Shown one piece after another: positions 8,446 to 18,126 of a stretch of 64,000 nucleotides of DNA; the stretch's first letter is position 1, and each line of letters opens with the position of its first letter. The translations under genes and the position numbers were made by a program. The notes beneath the pieces were generated by a model that had not been told where the DNA came from, did no database searches, and worked only from the letters and a program-made list of their open reading frames with translations. Origin of the DNA: Bifidobacterium bohemicum DSM 22767 (GTDB taxonomy: Bacteria > Actinomycetota > Actinomycetes > Actinomycetales > Bifidobacteriaceae); NCBI RefSeq assembly GCF_000741525.1, contig NZ_JGYP01000005.1, forward strand, positions 1 to 64,000. The letters are read 5' to 3'.

Positions 8446-10731
8446 TCAGGATATATCGAGAAATACGCGCATCTCGTTCTCCCCTCGGTTGGCCCAAGCG
8501 AAATATGGAATCAAGACGGCCTCCACCCTTCGACGCACGGGCGGATGCCAGCGCGAATAAAGAGGCTTCGCATCACGAACCTCGTCGCGCCAGGCTGGCA
8601 CTCTCAACCGCACCATACACCTTGAGACCGGCTCGACACCTCCGGTGCCCTTCCCATCCAACGCCTCGGCTCCGGCCTTGAAATCGAACGGTTCGACCGT
8701 CACATTCTCGGCACGCTCCCCCACACGAGCAGCATCGACGTGGAGGCAATGCAACCGCGAACCATTGTCGCATTCCTCAGCGCAATAGACCACTGGTCCG
8801 CGCACGAAGGCGACCTTGCCCGCATCCTCGCTCACACGCAAGTTCGCCTCGAGCATCATAACCGGCATTGGAAAGTCAAATTCAAAAACGTCGCCATCTC
8901 GCCATGTTCCGGCCAGATACAGGTAACCATCACGCACCCTGCGATTGACGCGCCCCTGGGCCTCTGCCGGCACAGTGGTGCACGCGGCGACTTCGATCTG
9001 GTCCCCGGCCCATGCCGGCAGACGGAACGCGAATATGAACGGAACGGAGATTTTGCCATCATGCCCATCCCCATAATCGTCAGCGCCGCCATCACCTTCG
9101 TCGACGTGCACGACAGCCCGAACGTGACCATTCCACGGCAGGCCCGATTCCACTTCCAGACGCAACGCCACATCCTCATCGTCCTCATCCTTCGACAGGA
9201 CATGCACCACCGCCATTCCATCGATATACAGATGCGTGAACAGCGTCCCTCCGTCGTCGGCCAAGGTATAGGCGTATTCCTGCACGCTTTCGACCAGTCG
9301 CGCGAGGTTCGGCGGGCAGCAGGCGCAGCCGAACCACTTCTGCCTCACGTCCTTGATGTGCAAAAAGCGCGCATCGTGGCTACGGACCGCTTCGGTCCTC
9401 ACCTCAAGCGGATTGACGTAAAAGAAGCTCTTGCCGTCCATCGCCATGCCCGCCAGCACAGTATTGTAGAGAGCAAGTTCCATCACATCCGCATACTCTG
9501 ACTTCGGCTCGAGCTCAAGCATCCGCCTTGCGAAGAAGACAAGCGCGATGGCGGCGCAGGTCTCGGAATAGGCCAAATCGTTCGGCAGGTCGTAATCGTA
9601 GGAATACGCCTCGCCAAACGCCGTGGCGCCCACGCCCCCCGTGACGTACAGCTTCCTGTCGACGATGTTGCGCCATAGTGCACGGACGGTGTCCGCGAGT
9701 CGCTCATTCTCGGTCAGTCGGGCCACGTCGGCCACACCCGAGTACAGATAACCCGCTCGAACCGCATGACCGACCGCCTCGCGCTGGTCGACCACCGGTT
9801 CATGGGCCTGATAGTACGCATATGGCATGGGCTGGTTGTCGTTGGGAACGTACGTTGCACCTTCACGCTTCGCTCGCGTCCGATCCTCGACCTCGAAATA
9901 CAGCGGTGCCCTGCCGCGCTCGTCGACGAAATATGCGGCCAGATCAAGGTAGCGACGTTCATTGGTCACCTCGTAAAGGCGCACCAACGCCATCTCGGCG
10001 ATCTCATGACCCGGGTAGCCTCGCAGCCTGCCAGGCTCCGTTCCGAAGACGGAGGCCACATAGTCGGCGAAACCTTGGGCCGCATGAAGCAATCTGGTCT
10101 TACCTGTGCCCTCGTAATAGGCAACCGCGCCTTCAATCAGATGACCCATGCAGTATAGCTCGTGATGGTCCTTGAGATTGGTGAAGTGACGGTCCATGCC
10201 ATTCAATATGTAATATGTATCAAGATAGCCGTTCTCCTGCTGGGCCGCACAGACGATGTCGATCGCCGCATCCGCTCGCGCCTCGAGCTCCGCGTCGGGA
10301 TGATGCGCCAACGAATAGCCGACCGCCTCGATCCACTTCGAGAAATCCGTGTCCTGAAAGACGAAACCGTAGAACCTGTCGGGATCCGGCCGCTCAGGAT
10401 CATCAGGCAGCACGTTGAACCCACGGTCGGTATAGACAGGCGGGACGAAACGATCGCCCTGCGACCGCGCGGCCGTGCGTCGCCTATTCTGTGCGGCCGC
10501 GGCTCTGAAGTTGTGCATGCAATAGCTCGGAGCCGCACCCGGCACATTATCATTAAGCGCGCACCATTGGAAAGGCAGCACCTGCGTTCGCACCAGCTCC
10601 TGTTCATCTCCCCAGAAACCCTGGCCCACCGTCGCATCGCGTAACGGCAGAGGCCTGCTGCGCACGGAACTCGCGCGCGCAATATCGTTGGACACAAATT
10701 CGCCGTCGCCGGCGTGAGCGTCGTCAGCCAT
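8446..10731 (-). CDS. GH127 beta-L-arabinofuranosidase
   Basis: Exo-enzyme releasing L-arabinose from beta-arabinofuranosyl ends (HypBA1 type), cytoplasmic. The 761 residues carry the family hallmarks: YSETCAAIAL, with the metal-binding Glu and Cys, and the cysteine cluster GCACCPPN (C469, C471, C472). In the B. longum enzyme this cluster holds a zinc-bound nucleophilic cysteine. The ending LIPYFAWANRGENEMRV is also typical. The frame opens at 10776, but the ATG at 10731 has a GAAAGAGAG upstream and family-like spacing. It starts 49 bp after the preceding GH43 gene stops, so it is in the same operon. GH127 also includes enzymes for unusual plant sugars, so the exact linkage is not proven. Confidence 0.92.
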   Translation of the reverse strand: MADDAHAGDGEFVSNDIARASSVRSRPLPLRDATVGQGFWGDEQELVRTQVLPFQWCALNDNVPGAAPSYCMHNFRAAAAQNRRRTAARSQGDRFVPPVYTDRGFNVLPDDPERPDPDRFYGFVFQDTDFSKWIEAVGYSLAHHPDAELEARADAAIDIVCAAQQENGYLDTYYILNGMDRHFTNLKDHHELYCMGHLIEGAVAYYEGTGKTRLLHAAQGFADYVASVFGTEPGRLRGYPGHEIAEMALVRLYEVTNERRYLDLAAYFVDERGRAPLYFEVEDRTRAKREGATYVPNDNQPMPYAYYQAHEPVVDQREAVGHAVRAGYLYSGVADVARLTENERLADTVRALWRNIVDRKLYVTGGVGATAFGEAYSYDYDLPNDLAYSETCAAIALVFFARRMLELEPKSEYADVMELALYNTVLAGMAMDGKSFFYVNPLEVRTEAVRSHDARFLHIKDVRQKWFGCACCPPNLARLVESVQEYAYTLADDGGTLFTHLYIDGMAVVHVLSKDEDDEDVALRLEVESGLPWNGHVRAVVHVDEGDGGADDYGDGHDGKISVPFIFAFRLPAWAGDQIEVAACTTVPAEAQGRVNRRVRDGYLYLAGTWRDGDVFEFDFPMPVMMLEANLRVSEDAGKVAFVRGPVVYCAEECDNGSRLHCLHVDAARVGERAENVTVEPFDFKAGAEALDGKGTGGVEPVSRCMVRLRVPAWRDEVRDAKPLYSRWHPPVRRRVEAVLIPYFAWANRGENEMRVFLDIS

Positions 10732-10779
10732 GTCAAAACTCTCTTTCACCACAATGTCGACTTTCAAGAACGTCATCGC

Positions 10780-11904
10780 TTAGATCGCCGGAAAGCCGGA
10801 CCTCAGACACTCATAGGAGTTGCGGGTCAGCGTCAGCACACCTCCGTGCTTGGTGTGCGGGGCGAGGCCAAAGCCCGCATCACCAAGGAGCTTCCAGCCG
10901 ACATCCAGATCATCGGAAACCATTGGGCGATAGCCCACAGACGGAATCACATCGACCAGCAGATACCACCGGTCCGCATTCCCTCCATGGCCGGCAAAGA
11001 CGGCCGGCCCCTCCAGACCATGACCGTCGGAGTACCCATCACCTATATTCGTTTGAATGGTGCGCCACGGGGTGTCCGGCTCCCACCAGTCGGGCGCGTC
11101 CGTGGCGTCCATCCAGATGCCACGTCCGAACGTGTTGTCCTTGGTGATGCGGTAGGTCCGCAAGGTTGCACCCGCATCCGAATCGCCTGTGCCCACTGGC
11201 CGTTGAATCATGGTCGTATCGATCGAATCGCCACCAGTGTCAATGAACACACCTCCATATTCATACATCTCCTGCGAAAAATCGGTGGTCACCCCCCAAA
11301 GCACCGTGTCATGCACCGATTTTTCGGTATGGTCGTGGTCATCAGGGGAGAAGAGCTTCGACGACCAGTACATCACGAACGCCCCACGGCCACCTTGGTG
11401 ACCCACCGGGTAGTAGTCTGGCACCCACAGACACTCGCACGCCCATGCCTGCCCAAGCTCCAGCGGGGTTTCACGGTTAACCGGACGCGCCATGTCAAGC
11501 ATTCGTGGACCACGCCACGAGACCAAGTCGTCCGACTCCCAGACGATCAGACATGTGCTGCCCCGATGCGACCAGTCGTACCAGTTCGCCCCGTCATCGG
11601 GTCTACCGCCGAAGACTCGCAGATCGGTCGCAATAATATAATACGTTCCCGTTTCAGGATTCTGCGTGATATGCGGGTCCCGTACGCCCGTCGTGCCGAT
11701 TGAGGAGGTCAGCACCGGCTTCCCGCCGTTCAACGGCACCCAGCGCGTCGGGTCGTCTCCATCCGAAAGATCGAAGTAGATCCGTTCGGCGTACCCGTTC
11801 GGGTCTTCCCTGAAATGCACCAAGAGATAACCATACGGATCATTCTCATTCGCAAGGCCTAAAACCGATCGGTCGTCCCCAATCACGCCGCCCTCCATCG
11901 TCAT
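10780..11904 (-). CDS. GH43 glycosidase, arabinofuranosidase-like (1)
   Basis: Five-bladed beta-propeller glycosidase of family GH43, 374 residues, no signal peptide. Motifs seen are TTGVRDPHITQNPETGTYYIIATD, with the base aspartate in VRDPH, ESDDLVSWRGPRML, ECLWVPDYYPVGHQGGRGAFVMYWSS, and GLEGPAVFAGH, a candidate for the acid glutamate. It lacks accessory modules. Its position between two other glycosidases and the oligosaccharide permeases suggests action on imported arabino-oligosaccharides. The subfamily was not determined. The start has GGGGAG 9 bp upstream. It shares an operon with the GH127 gene (49 bp gap). Confidence 0.85.
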   Translation of the reverse strand: MTMEGGVIGDDRSVLGLANENDPYGYLLVHFREDPNGYAERIYFDLSDGDDPTRWVPLNGGKPVLTSSIGTTGVRDPHITQNPETGTYYIIATDLRVFGGRPDDGANWYDWSHRGSTCLIVWESDDLVSWRGPRMLDMARPVNRETPLELGQAWACECLWVPDYYPVGHQGGRGAFVMYWSSKLFSPDDHDHTEKSVHDTVLWGVTTDFSQEMYEYGGVFIDTGGDSIDTTMIQRPVGTGDSDAGATLRTYRITKDNTFGRGIWMDATDAPDWWEPDTPWRTIQTNIGDGYSDGHGLEGPAVFAGHGGNADRWYLLVDVIPSVGYRPMVSDDLDVGWKLLGDAGFGLAPHTKHGGVLTLTRNSYECLRSGFPAI

Positions 11905-12077
11905 CCCAAACTCCCCTCATTTTCGTAAGCCGTTTCCACACTTGCATTACAATGATTACCATTTTGCAACACACTACCTTCAGACGGTTCCACAAGGCAC
12001 ATGATGTCGCCACACAACTGCCGATTTCCTGCTTATTTGCACGCCACCCGGCAGGTGAAACGCGCCCGCAACGACCA

Positions 12078-13025
12078 TCACAGCCCGTTGTCCCATTCGT
12101 CGTGCCACTGAAGCCGTGCGTGCCCATCACCGATTTCAATTGGCAGCGTCACCAAAGGCGAGCCACCCAAATCATCCGGACTCCAACGATCACCGATATA
12201 AAGGAACCGCTGCATATCAGACGATTCGGTTTTATCATCCACGCCACCTCCTGCATCACAGCGACTGTCAATCGGCACGATGGCATCGCACTGTGAATCA
12301 AACGTACGAGTACCCAAAGGAGCAAATGGACGCCACCTACTCCACGGACCATGTAGGTCGGAGGCCGTCGCGTACCGATTGTCGTTGCAGTCCCAGCCCG
12401 TCAGTTCGGAGCCAAACCAATAATACAATCCATTGCTTTTTAGCATGACCGGGGACTCGTAGCCCGCCCAGTAATCCGTACCCTTCAGGCACACTACATC
12501 CTCGACGATGCTCAGGTAATCGGGTGAGAGACGATAGACGTGAGTGCCGTGCTGGCGATCCTCGCTAAGCAGGTATCCAGTGCCGTCGTCATCCTGGAAC
12601 ACGCCGATATCACGCGACTCATTGCCATGAAATTGAACGGTCTCAAAAAGCTCGAACGGCCCAGTCGGACTGTCGGATAACGCAAACCCTATGTGCGCAA
12701 AAGAATAATCATCCCCACCTTCTACATGCAGATACATGACATACCTACCACTAGAAGGACAGCACAATACACGTGGACGCTCGACGACACGACCAGCCCC
12801 GAGGAAACCCTTACCTGCATCCATCGCCAGCGCATCACCATGAGCACGCCAATGCACAAAATCATTTGTCGAATAACAGGCCACCCCTTGGAACAGCCGG
12901 CCTTCGTTCTTTCTCTCGCCGTAGGCATACCACGTCGAGCCTACGCACAGTACACCAATGCCATGCAGCTGCGCCACATTGCCAACCTCGTCTCGAAAAA
13001 GCTGCACGCCTTTCATCTTCGCCAT
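12078..13025 (-). CDS. GH43 glycosidase, galactosidase/arabinosidase-like (2)
   Basis: GH43 protein of 315 residues without signal peptide. The N-terminal strand AQLHGIGVLCVGSTWYAYGE resembles the AHGGGI...YYWYGE pattern of the GH43_24 / GH43_34 group (exo-beta-1,3-galactanases and related arabinofuranosidases). YESPVMLKSNGLYYWFGSELTGW and RYATASDLHGPW fit the same group. The usual N-terminal catalytic aspartate motif (DP) is not evident, as in that group. Start at 13025 chosen because GGAGG lies 6 bases upstream; an ATG at 13031 touches that site. If the subfamily is right, the substrate may be arabinogalactan side chains rather than plain arabinan. Confidence 0.78.
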   Translation of the reverse strand: MAKMKGVQLFRDEVGNVAQLHGIGVLCVGSTWYAYGERKNEGRLFQGVACYSTNDFVHWRAHGDALAMDAGKGFLGAGRVVERPRVLCCPSSGRYVMYLHVEGGDDYSFAHIGFALSDSPTGPFELFETVQFHGNESRDIGVFQDDDGTGYLLSEDRQHGTHVYRLSPDYLSIVEDVVCLKGTDYWAGYESPVMLKSNGLYYWFGSELTGWDCNDNRYATASDLHGPWSRWRPFAPLGTRTFDSQCDAIVPIDSRCDAGGGVDDKTESSDMQRFLYIGDRWSPDDLGGSPLVTLPIEIGDGHARLQWHDEWDNGL

Positions 13026-13200
13026 TGCCATCCTCCAAAATGCGCCACTAGCGCGCCCTACAACACCCTCGTTCGTTACGGCACCATCGATCAAGATATT
13101 CGTTCGTCACAACACAATTCACTACGGCATCGTCAGCCATATAGCCATTCATCACTTCACTATTCGTCGCTTTGCCAGCCATCTCCTCGGGACTACTTCG

Positions 13201-14307
13201 TCAGCGATCATCGTTCGGATCAGCAATGCCGTCCAGATCCTCACGATGCCGTCCCAACACGAAACCATCATCAGTAACAGCGACCTCATAAATGATGCCA
13301 TGCGAGTCTAGAGGTACCCCCGATCTATCCTTGCGCACCATATTCGTGTGCATAATGAGCATCATGGTTCCGTCAAATGCCCGGAAAATCATGGCATGTC
13401 CGGCATCGCGGTGATCGATTGCAGGCAATTGCTCCCACGGCCCGACAACACACCCGGAACGTGAAATCGCCTGAGCGAGAATATATTCGCCACGGCTATA
13501 CGAGGTCCATAAACACAGCAAGGAGCCGTTCGGTGCCCGCTCAGCAAACGGACCGTCAGTGACAAAACCAGGAGCCCCCTCCGCAAGCTTACGCACGGCC
13601 GTATCGCCGGTGAAGTCTGACTTCCATCCACCCGCCGGCGCATCACCCTCCTCCTTGTGCCACAGTCCTTCGCTAGCTGACCACAGACGCACAGAACCAC
13701 CCGCGGCCTTCGCCAAATTCCACCGGTCAAGTGGCAGCGCCTCGATGGTCCCATCGAACATTTGCACCCATTCGCGAGCATAAATCATCCACGGGCTGCC
13801 GTCGGAATCGAAGGCCAGCGTGCCGTCAAGAGCCATCTGGTCTTGCGGAGTGACCGGTAGCGTCGGATCCATAATTGCGAACGGACCCGCAGGATTGTCA
13901 GCCACAGCGACGAACACGCCACGATGATCACGTATCAGTCGTTTACGGTACCATTCCGGGCCATCTACAGGATGAATGGCCGGCTGGCGCCGAGAGTGCA
14001 AGGTGACAAACATCCAGTAACACCCACGATATTCGTGGACCTCAGGTGCCCAAGGACAGTCGGAATCATCAAACCACACTCTTTCTGATAAATTCTCAAG
14101 GTCGAAGACAGCGCGTGGGCGGCTGAAATGCACAAGATCAGGACTCATGTAGAGTTCGACCGACCTGCCCCATCCGTGCGAAACGTCACGGTAGTCGAAA
14201 TAATTCGCGTTATAGAGGCAATACACTTTCCTGTCTGCATCAGCCAGCACAAACGGGTCATGCAAATGAAAATCGTGCATCTTCAGGGGGTATTCAGTTA
14301 ATGCCAT
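13201..14307 (-). CDS. GH43 glycosidase, arabinosidase-like (3)
   Basis: GH43 enzyme of 368 residues, cytoplasmic. It starts near the base motif HLHDPFVLADADRKVYCLYN and continues with YMSPDLVHFSRPRAVF, CPWAPEVHEYRGCYWMFVTLH and GPFAERAPNGSLLCLWTSY, the normal propeller order. It resembles bacterial exo-acting arabinofuranosidases or beta-xylosidases. The start at 14307 has GAAGG upstream; the longer TTG-started frame adds only three residues. It is the first enzyme after the two permease genes (158 bp gap) and 175 bp before the next GH43. Three divergent GH43 genes in one operon suggest that each handles a different arabinose linkage. Confidence 0.82.
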   Translation of the reverse strand: MALTEYPLKMHDFHLHDPFVLADADRKVYCLYNANYFDYRDVSHGWGRSVELYMSPDLVHFSRPRAVFDLENLSERVWFDDSDCPWAPEVHEYRGCYWMFVTLHSRRQPAIHPVDGPEWYRKRLIRDHRGVFVAVADNPAGPFAIMDPTLPVTPQDQMALDGTLAFDSDGSPWMIYAREWVQMFDGTIEALPLDRWNLAKAAGGSVRLWSASEGLWHKEEGDAPAGGWKSDFTGDTAVRKLAEGAPGFVTDGPFAERAPNGSLLCLWTSYSRGEYILAQAISRSGCVVGPWEQLPAIDHRDAGHAMIFRAFDGTMMLIMHTNMVRKDRSGVPLDSHGIIYEVAVTDDGFVLGRHREDLDGIADPNDDR

Positions 14308-14465
14308 ACATATCAACCTTCACGCAATATCGTCACAGGAACCCATCTTGAGCGGAAATCACCATGTGGCCCACCTACATATGGTTGCCCCCATCTCAAA
14401 AATGTGTCTGACAACCAGCACATAACAAAGCGCCCCACTCTTACAACGCTAAAACATTGAACCAA

Positions 14466-15431
14466 TCAACCCTTGACGGCCCCAATCATTACTCCCTTGT
14501 CGAAGTACTTTTGCAGGAACGGATAAATGACCAGCAGCGGCAGCGTCGAGACCATAATCACTCCATATTTAATCTGGTCCGCTATTTGCTGATTTTGCAA
14601 TGCATTCTGTCCACCAGAGCCGGTTCCCAGCTGATTCGTCTGGTTCGCCAATAAAATATCACGCAACACGTTTTGCAATGGCTGCAAACCACTTTCGCGG
14701 ATGTAGATAAGACCAGTGAAGTAGTCATTCCAATGGCCCACGAAGTAATATAGTCCGATCACAGCGATAATCGCCGAGCTCAAAGGAATAACGATTTTCA
14801 TGAAGTATCCAAAATAGTTCAAGCCATCAATTTGGGCCGCATCGTGCAGATCTTCGGGAATCGAGGTTTCAAAGAATGAACGTGCAATGATGAGGTTCCA
14901 TACGCTCACCGCGCCCGGCAGAATGAAGACAAGCCAATTATCGAGCAAGCCGAGCTGCTTGTAAAGCAGGTAGTTCGGAACCAATCCTCCGGCAAAGTAC
15001 ATAGTGAAGGTGAAAAGAAACAGAATGACCCGTCGCGGCTTCCACTCCACACGCGCAAGTGCAAAGGCGGCAGGTAGGGTGACTACCAGGTTTAATATGG
15101 TACCTAACACCGAGTAGATAATTGTATTACGATAGCCGGTCCAGATACGCGAGTCCTGAAAGACCCGCACATAACCTGCAAAGGTCAGTCCTTTTGGCCA
15201 TACGGTCACCGATCCATTCGAGACCAAGTGTTGATCAGATATGGAAGCGATAACCACGAACCACAACGGGTAGAGTACCACCAGCACAATCAGGATAATC
15301 AACGCCCAGATAAGAATGTCCGCAACCCAATCACTGGCATTGCGCCGTTGATGGACATGTTTGTTCCAAGGTACGGCATCTGCAACCCGTTTAGCGCTCA
15401 CGGCAGGAGATTTAGTTGTTCCGTTATTCAT
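14466..15431 (-). CDS. Carbohydrate ABC transporter permease (LplC/YtcP type)
   Basis: Inner-membrane permease of a carbohydrate ABC importer (CUT1), 321 residues. About six hydrophobic helices are visible, beginning IADILIWALIILIVLVVLYPLWFVVIASI, with the EAA-type loop near PEDLHDAAQIDGLNYFGYF for contact with the ATPase. The ending FDKGVMIGAVKG is characteristic of this permease class. GAGGAAA precedes the ATG. It pairs with the permease starting at 16420 (17 bp between the genes) and with the binding protein at 16510-18126. No ATPase gene is present, so a shared MsmK-like ATPase is expected elsewhere (inference). Confidence 0.92.
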   Translation of the reverse strand: MNNGTTKSPAVSAKRVADAVPWNKHVHQRRNASDWVADILIWALIILIVLVVLYPLWFVVIASISDQHLVSNGSVTVWPKGLTFAGYVRVFQDSRIWTGYRNTIIYSVLGTILNLVVTLPAAFALARVEWKPRRVILFLFTFTMYFAGGLVPNYLLYKQLGLLDNWLVFILPGAVSVWNLIIARSFFETSIPEDLHDAAQIDGLNYFGYFMKIVIPLSSAIIAVIGLYYFVGHWNDYFTGLIYIRESGLQPLQNVLRDILLANQTNQLGTGSGGQNALQNQQIADQIKYGVIMVSTLPLLVIYPFLQKYFDKGVMIGAVKG

Positions 15432-15448
15432 TTTCCTCACCTTTCACC

Positions 15449-16420
15449 CTAGAAGATGCTCGTATCGGATACACGCCGCGATATCTCGTTGGCGACAATG
15501 AGGAACACAAAGTTGATCACCGTGTTGAACAACCCAATTGCGGTGCCGTAGCTGAACTGGAAGGACTGGATGCCGATTTTGAACGTATAGGTCGAGATGA
15601 CTTCAGAACCCGGCATATTCATAGCGTTCTGCATCAGCCAGACCTTTTCGAAACCGACGTTAAGCACAGAACCCATGTTCATGATCAGAAGGATGACACA
15701 GGTAGGCATGATGGTGGGGATATCTACATAGCGGATGAGCTGAAGCCGGCCGGCACCATCCATCCTCGCCGCTTCATACAGGCTTACATCTACCGAACTG
15801 AGCGCCGCAAGATAGATAATGGCATTCCAGCCGCAATGCTGCCAAACTTCAGAAAGCCAATAGACCGGTGCGATAGCATTCGGCTCATCAAGCGTGCTCT
15901 GCGAGCCGAAAAATCTGCCGATGATGCCGGTTTGGGGAGTCAGGAAAATGTTGAGCATGGCCACGATCACCACGGTCGAGATGAAGTGGGGCATATAGGT
16001 GATCGTCTGCACGAATCCTTTGACCTTCTGCGAGCCAAGCTGATTGATCAATAGCGCCAGAATGATTGGGGCGATGAAGCCGAACACAAGTGTTCCAAGA
16101 CTAATCTTGAACGTGTTGATCATCGTTGAACCGAACATCGGCGAGCTGAAGAACTGCTTGAAGTACTTGAAGCCAACCCACTTGCCGCCGGTAAGGCCCA
16201 GCGCCGGCACGAATTCACGGAATGCGAGCTGCACACCGTACATCGGTATGTAGGCGAAAACCGCAATGAACACCATGGCGGGAATCGCCATACACCACAA
16301 CTGCCAGTAATGCTTAAAATGCCATATAATCCGTTTAAATAACGGCCAAGAGCGGCGAACCTGATTATTGTCCACCACACCATTGATATCCACGACAGCC
16401 AATTCCCCACTCCTCGACAT
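15449..16420 (-). CDS. Carbohydrate ABC transporter permease (LplB type)
   Basis: First permease of the importer, 323 residues. The N-terminal helix is AMVFIAVFAYIPMYGVQLAF, and the text FREFVPALGLTGGKWVGFKYF plus LYEAARMDGAGRLQLIRYVDIP (EAA loop) are typical of LplB-like permeases that act with large binding proteins. A ribosome binding site AAGGGGGCAGG lies directly before the ATG. It lies 89 bp behind the binding-protein gene, from which it is separated by a strong hairpin (16460-16495), and 17 bp ahead of the second permease. Confidence 0.92.
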   Translation of the reverse strand: MSRSGELAVVDINGVVDNNQVRRSWPLFKRIIWHFKHYWQLWCMAIPAMVFIAVFAYIPMYGVQLAFREFVPALGLTGGKWVGFKYFKQFFSSPMFGSTMINTFKISLGTLVFGFIAPIILALLINQLGSQKVKGFVQTITYMPHFISTVVIVAMLNIFLTPQTGIIGRFFGSQSTLDEPNAIAPVYWLSEVWQHCGWNAIIYLAALSSVDVSLYEAARMDGAGRLQLIRYVDIPTIMPTCVILLIMNMGSVLNVGFEKVWLMQNAMNMPGSEVISTYTFKIGIQSFQFSYGTAIGLFNTVINFVFLIVANEISRRVSDTSIF

Positions 16421-16459
16421 CCTGCCCCCTTGATGGTTCCCACATCACTTAGTCACACG

Positions 16460-16495
16460 GTGTCGGAGAGTGGGAACAACTGCACTCTCCGACAC
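16460..16495 (-). terminator. Strong hairpin between binding-protein and permease genes
   Basis: Perfect 13-bp inverted repeat: GTGTCGGAGAGTG (16460-16472) and CACTCTCCGACAC (16483-16495), with a 10-base loop. It starts 15 bp after the binding-protein stop codon (minus strand) and lacks a T-run. Such hairpins after binding-protein genes usually stabilise the upstream mRNA or cause partial termination, giving more binding protein than permease. Confidence 0.7.
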
Positions 16496-16509
16496 TGCGG
16501 TGCTTGGTG

Positions 16510-18126
16510 TTACTTCACGTACTTGTCGTACGCTTTCTGCCAAATCTGTACGTTCTGCTCAATCTGATACTTCTTGAGGCTGTCCCGGAACTGATTCCAC
16601 TGAGAATCATCCTCGGCTCCACCCTTGGCCAACCACTTCGAAACCACCGGGATAGCATAGTTGAACAGAGCCGTATTGTTGTTGGCAACGGTATTCTGAT
16701 CGGCTTCGCTGATGCGCACGTAGATGGGCATCATATCCTTAGTATGGTCGTAGTTGGCATACTGTTGCTTGTACGGAGCATCGGCGGCGGCCACATGATC
16801 CATGCCACGGTCACCCTGAACGGTCACATCATCGGAGACCCAACCGGCCAGCCGATCCTCAAGCGCCGGAATCTTGCTGGCGTTATCTTGAAACTTGTGG
16901 AACTCGTCCGTCACCTTATATGAGTGATCACCGGTCTTCTCCACATCCTTACCCAACGTTCCGTAAAGTTGCTGGATGGAATACTTCTCGGAGTATAGAA
17001 GGTTGATCACCTTGAGGCAGGCATCCTTATTCTTCGCATTGGCGGCCATCGACATGTGGTAGTCCTCAAAACGGTTCGCGTCGCGCGACCCATCCCACAC
17101 GGCCTTGTCGACGGGCAGCCCGTCAGCTGCGGGAATGGGGATTGCCTCATACTGGTTGGCGAGCGGGGAGTCATAAGGCCCGAACGCCGATTCATCCCAG
17201 CCGAAGACCATGCCGACCTGTGCGGTCTTACCGTCGGACTGGTTGCGGGCGTTGTACTTGTCGTCTTTGATGGTCACCCAATCATTGGGAGCCCAACCCT
17301 TCTCGACCATCTCGTGGTAGAACTTGATGACCTGACGGAATTCGTTGGACTCCATCCAGTTGGAGACCTTGCCGCCCTTGACGTAAATGCCCTGCTGCGA
17401 AGGCCCGGAGTTGAAGGAGGTTGCGATACCAGTGGCGTTCATCATAAGGAACGGGCTCCACCAATCACCGATTTTACCGGTGACGAGCTCACGCGGATTG
17501 AACGGGATTTCATCGGCCTTGCCGTTGCCGTTTGGATCCTGCGTCTTGAACGCCTCCATGACGCTGCGCAGCTCATCCCAGGTAGCAGGCGCTTTGAGAC
17601 CCAATTTCTCAAGCCAAGTCTTGTTAATGATAAAGTGCTGACCCGAGGCAAGGAAACCCTTGGCACGACTGGAAGGCAAAACCATGACCTTGTCGTCTAC
17701 GGAAACGAATTTCTTAGCGGTGGGCTGCTCCTTGAAGAACTCCTTCACATTGGGCAACTTGTCCAAATCGTCACCCAACGGCTCAAACGCGCTCTTGTTT
17801 CGCGAGGCGTCATCAGGATTAAACGCACGGATATTGAGATCTGAAATCTCACCTGCCGCAAGCGAAGCGTTCTTCTGCTGACTCCACTGGTCGTCAGACA
17901 CCTCTTTCCAATCAATTGAGACCCCTGCATCCTTCTCAAGATCCTTAGCCCACTTCATATCGGCCATAGGCGCCTGATTGCTGTTCTTGACTACGAGAAT
18001 CGTGACGATGGGCTTACCGTCCTTGGTGATGGCCGACTTACCGCCGCCGCACGCCGACACTCCTGTCAATATCGCAACGGAAGCCAACGCGGCTACGAAC
18101 TTCAATGTCGCATTTCTATAAGACAT
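16510..18126 (-). CDS. Extracellular sugar-binding lipoprotein of ABC importer
   Basis: Solute-binding protein (family 1, LplA-like), 538 residues, exported and lipid-anchored. The signal sequence ALASVAILTGVSAC ends in a lipobox cysteine followed by GGGK. The large size and motifs such as NGKADEIPFNPRE and GTLGKDVEKTGDHSYKVTDE fit binding proteins that pair with LplB/LplC permeases. The start at 18126 was chosen because it places a Lys/Arg-bearing n-region directly before the hydrophobic core. The earlier in-frame start lacks support. It heads the operon running to the GH27 gene, so its ligand is probably an arabino-oligosaccharide (inference). The divergent regulator gene and its operators lie directly upstream. 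Confidence 0.92.
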   Translation of the reverse strand: MSYRNATLKFVAALASVAILTGVSACGGGKSAITKDGKPIVTILVVKNSNQAPMADMKWAKDLEKDAGVSIDWKEVSDDQWSQQKNASLAAGEISDLNIRAFNPDDASRNKSAFEPLGDDLDKLPNVKEFFKEQPTAKKFVSVDDKVMVLPSSRAKGFLASGQHFIINKTWLEKLGLKAPATWDELRSVMEAFKTQDPNGNGKADEIPFNPRELVTGKIGDWWSPFLMMNATGIATSFNSGPSQQGIYVKGGKVSNWMESNEFRQVIKFYHEMVEKGWAPNDWVTIKDDKYNARNQSDGKTAQVGMVFGWDESAFGPYDSPLANQYEAIPIPAADGLPVDKAVWDGSRDANRFEDYHMSMAANAKNKDACLKVINLLYSEKYSIQQLYGTLGKDVEKTGDHSYKVTDEFHKFQDNASKIPALEDRLAGWVSDDVTVQGDRGMDHVAAADAPYKQQYANYDHTKDMMPIYVRISEADQNTVANNNTALFNYAIPVVSKWLAKGGAEDDSQWNQFRDSLKKYQIEQNVQIWQKAYDKYVK

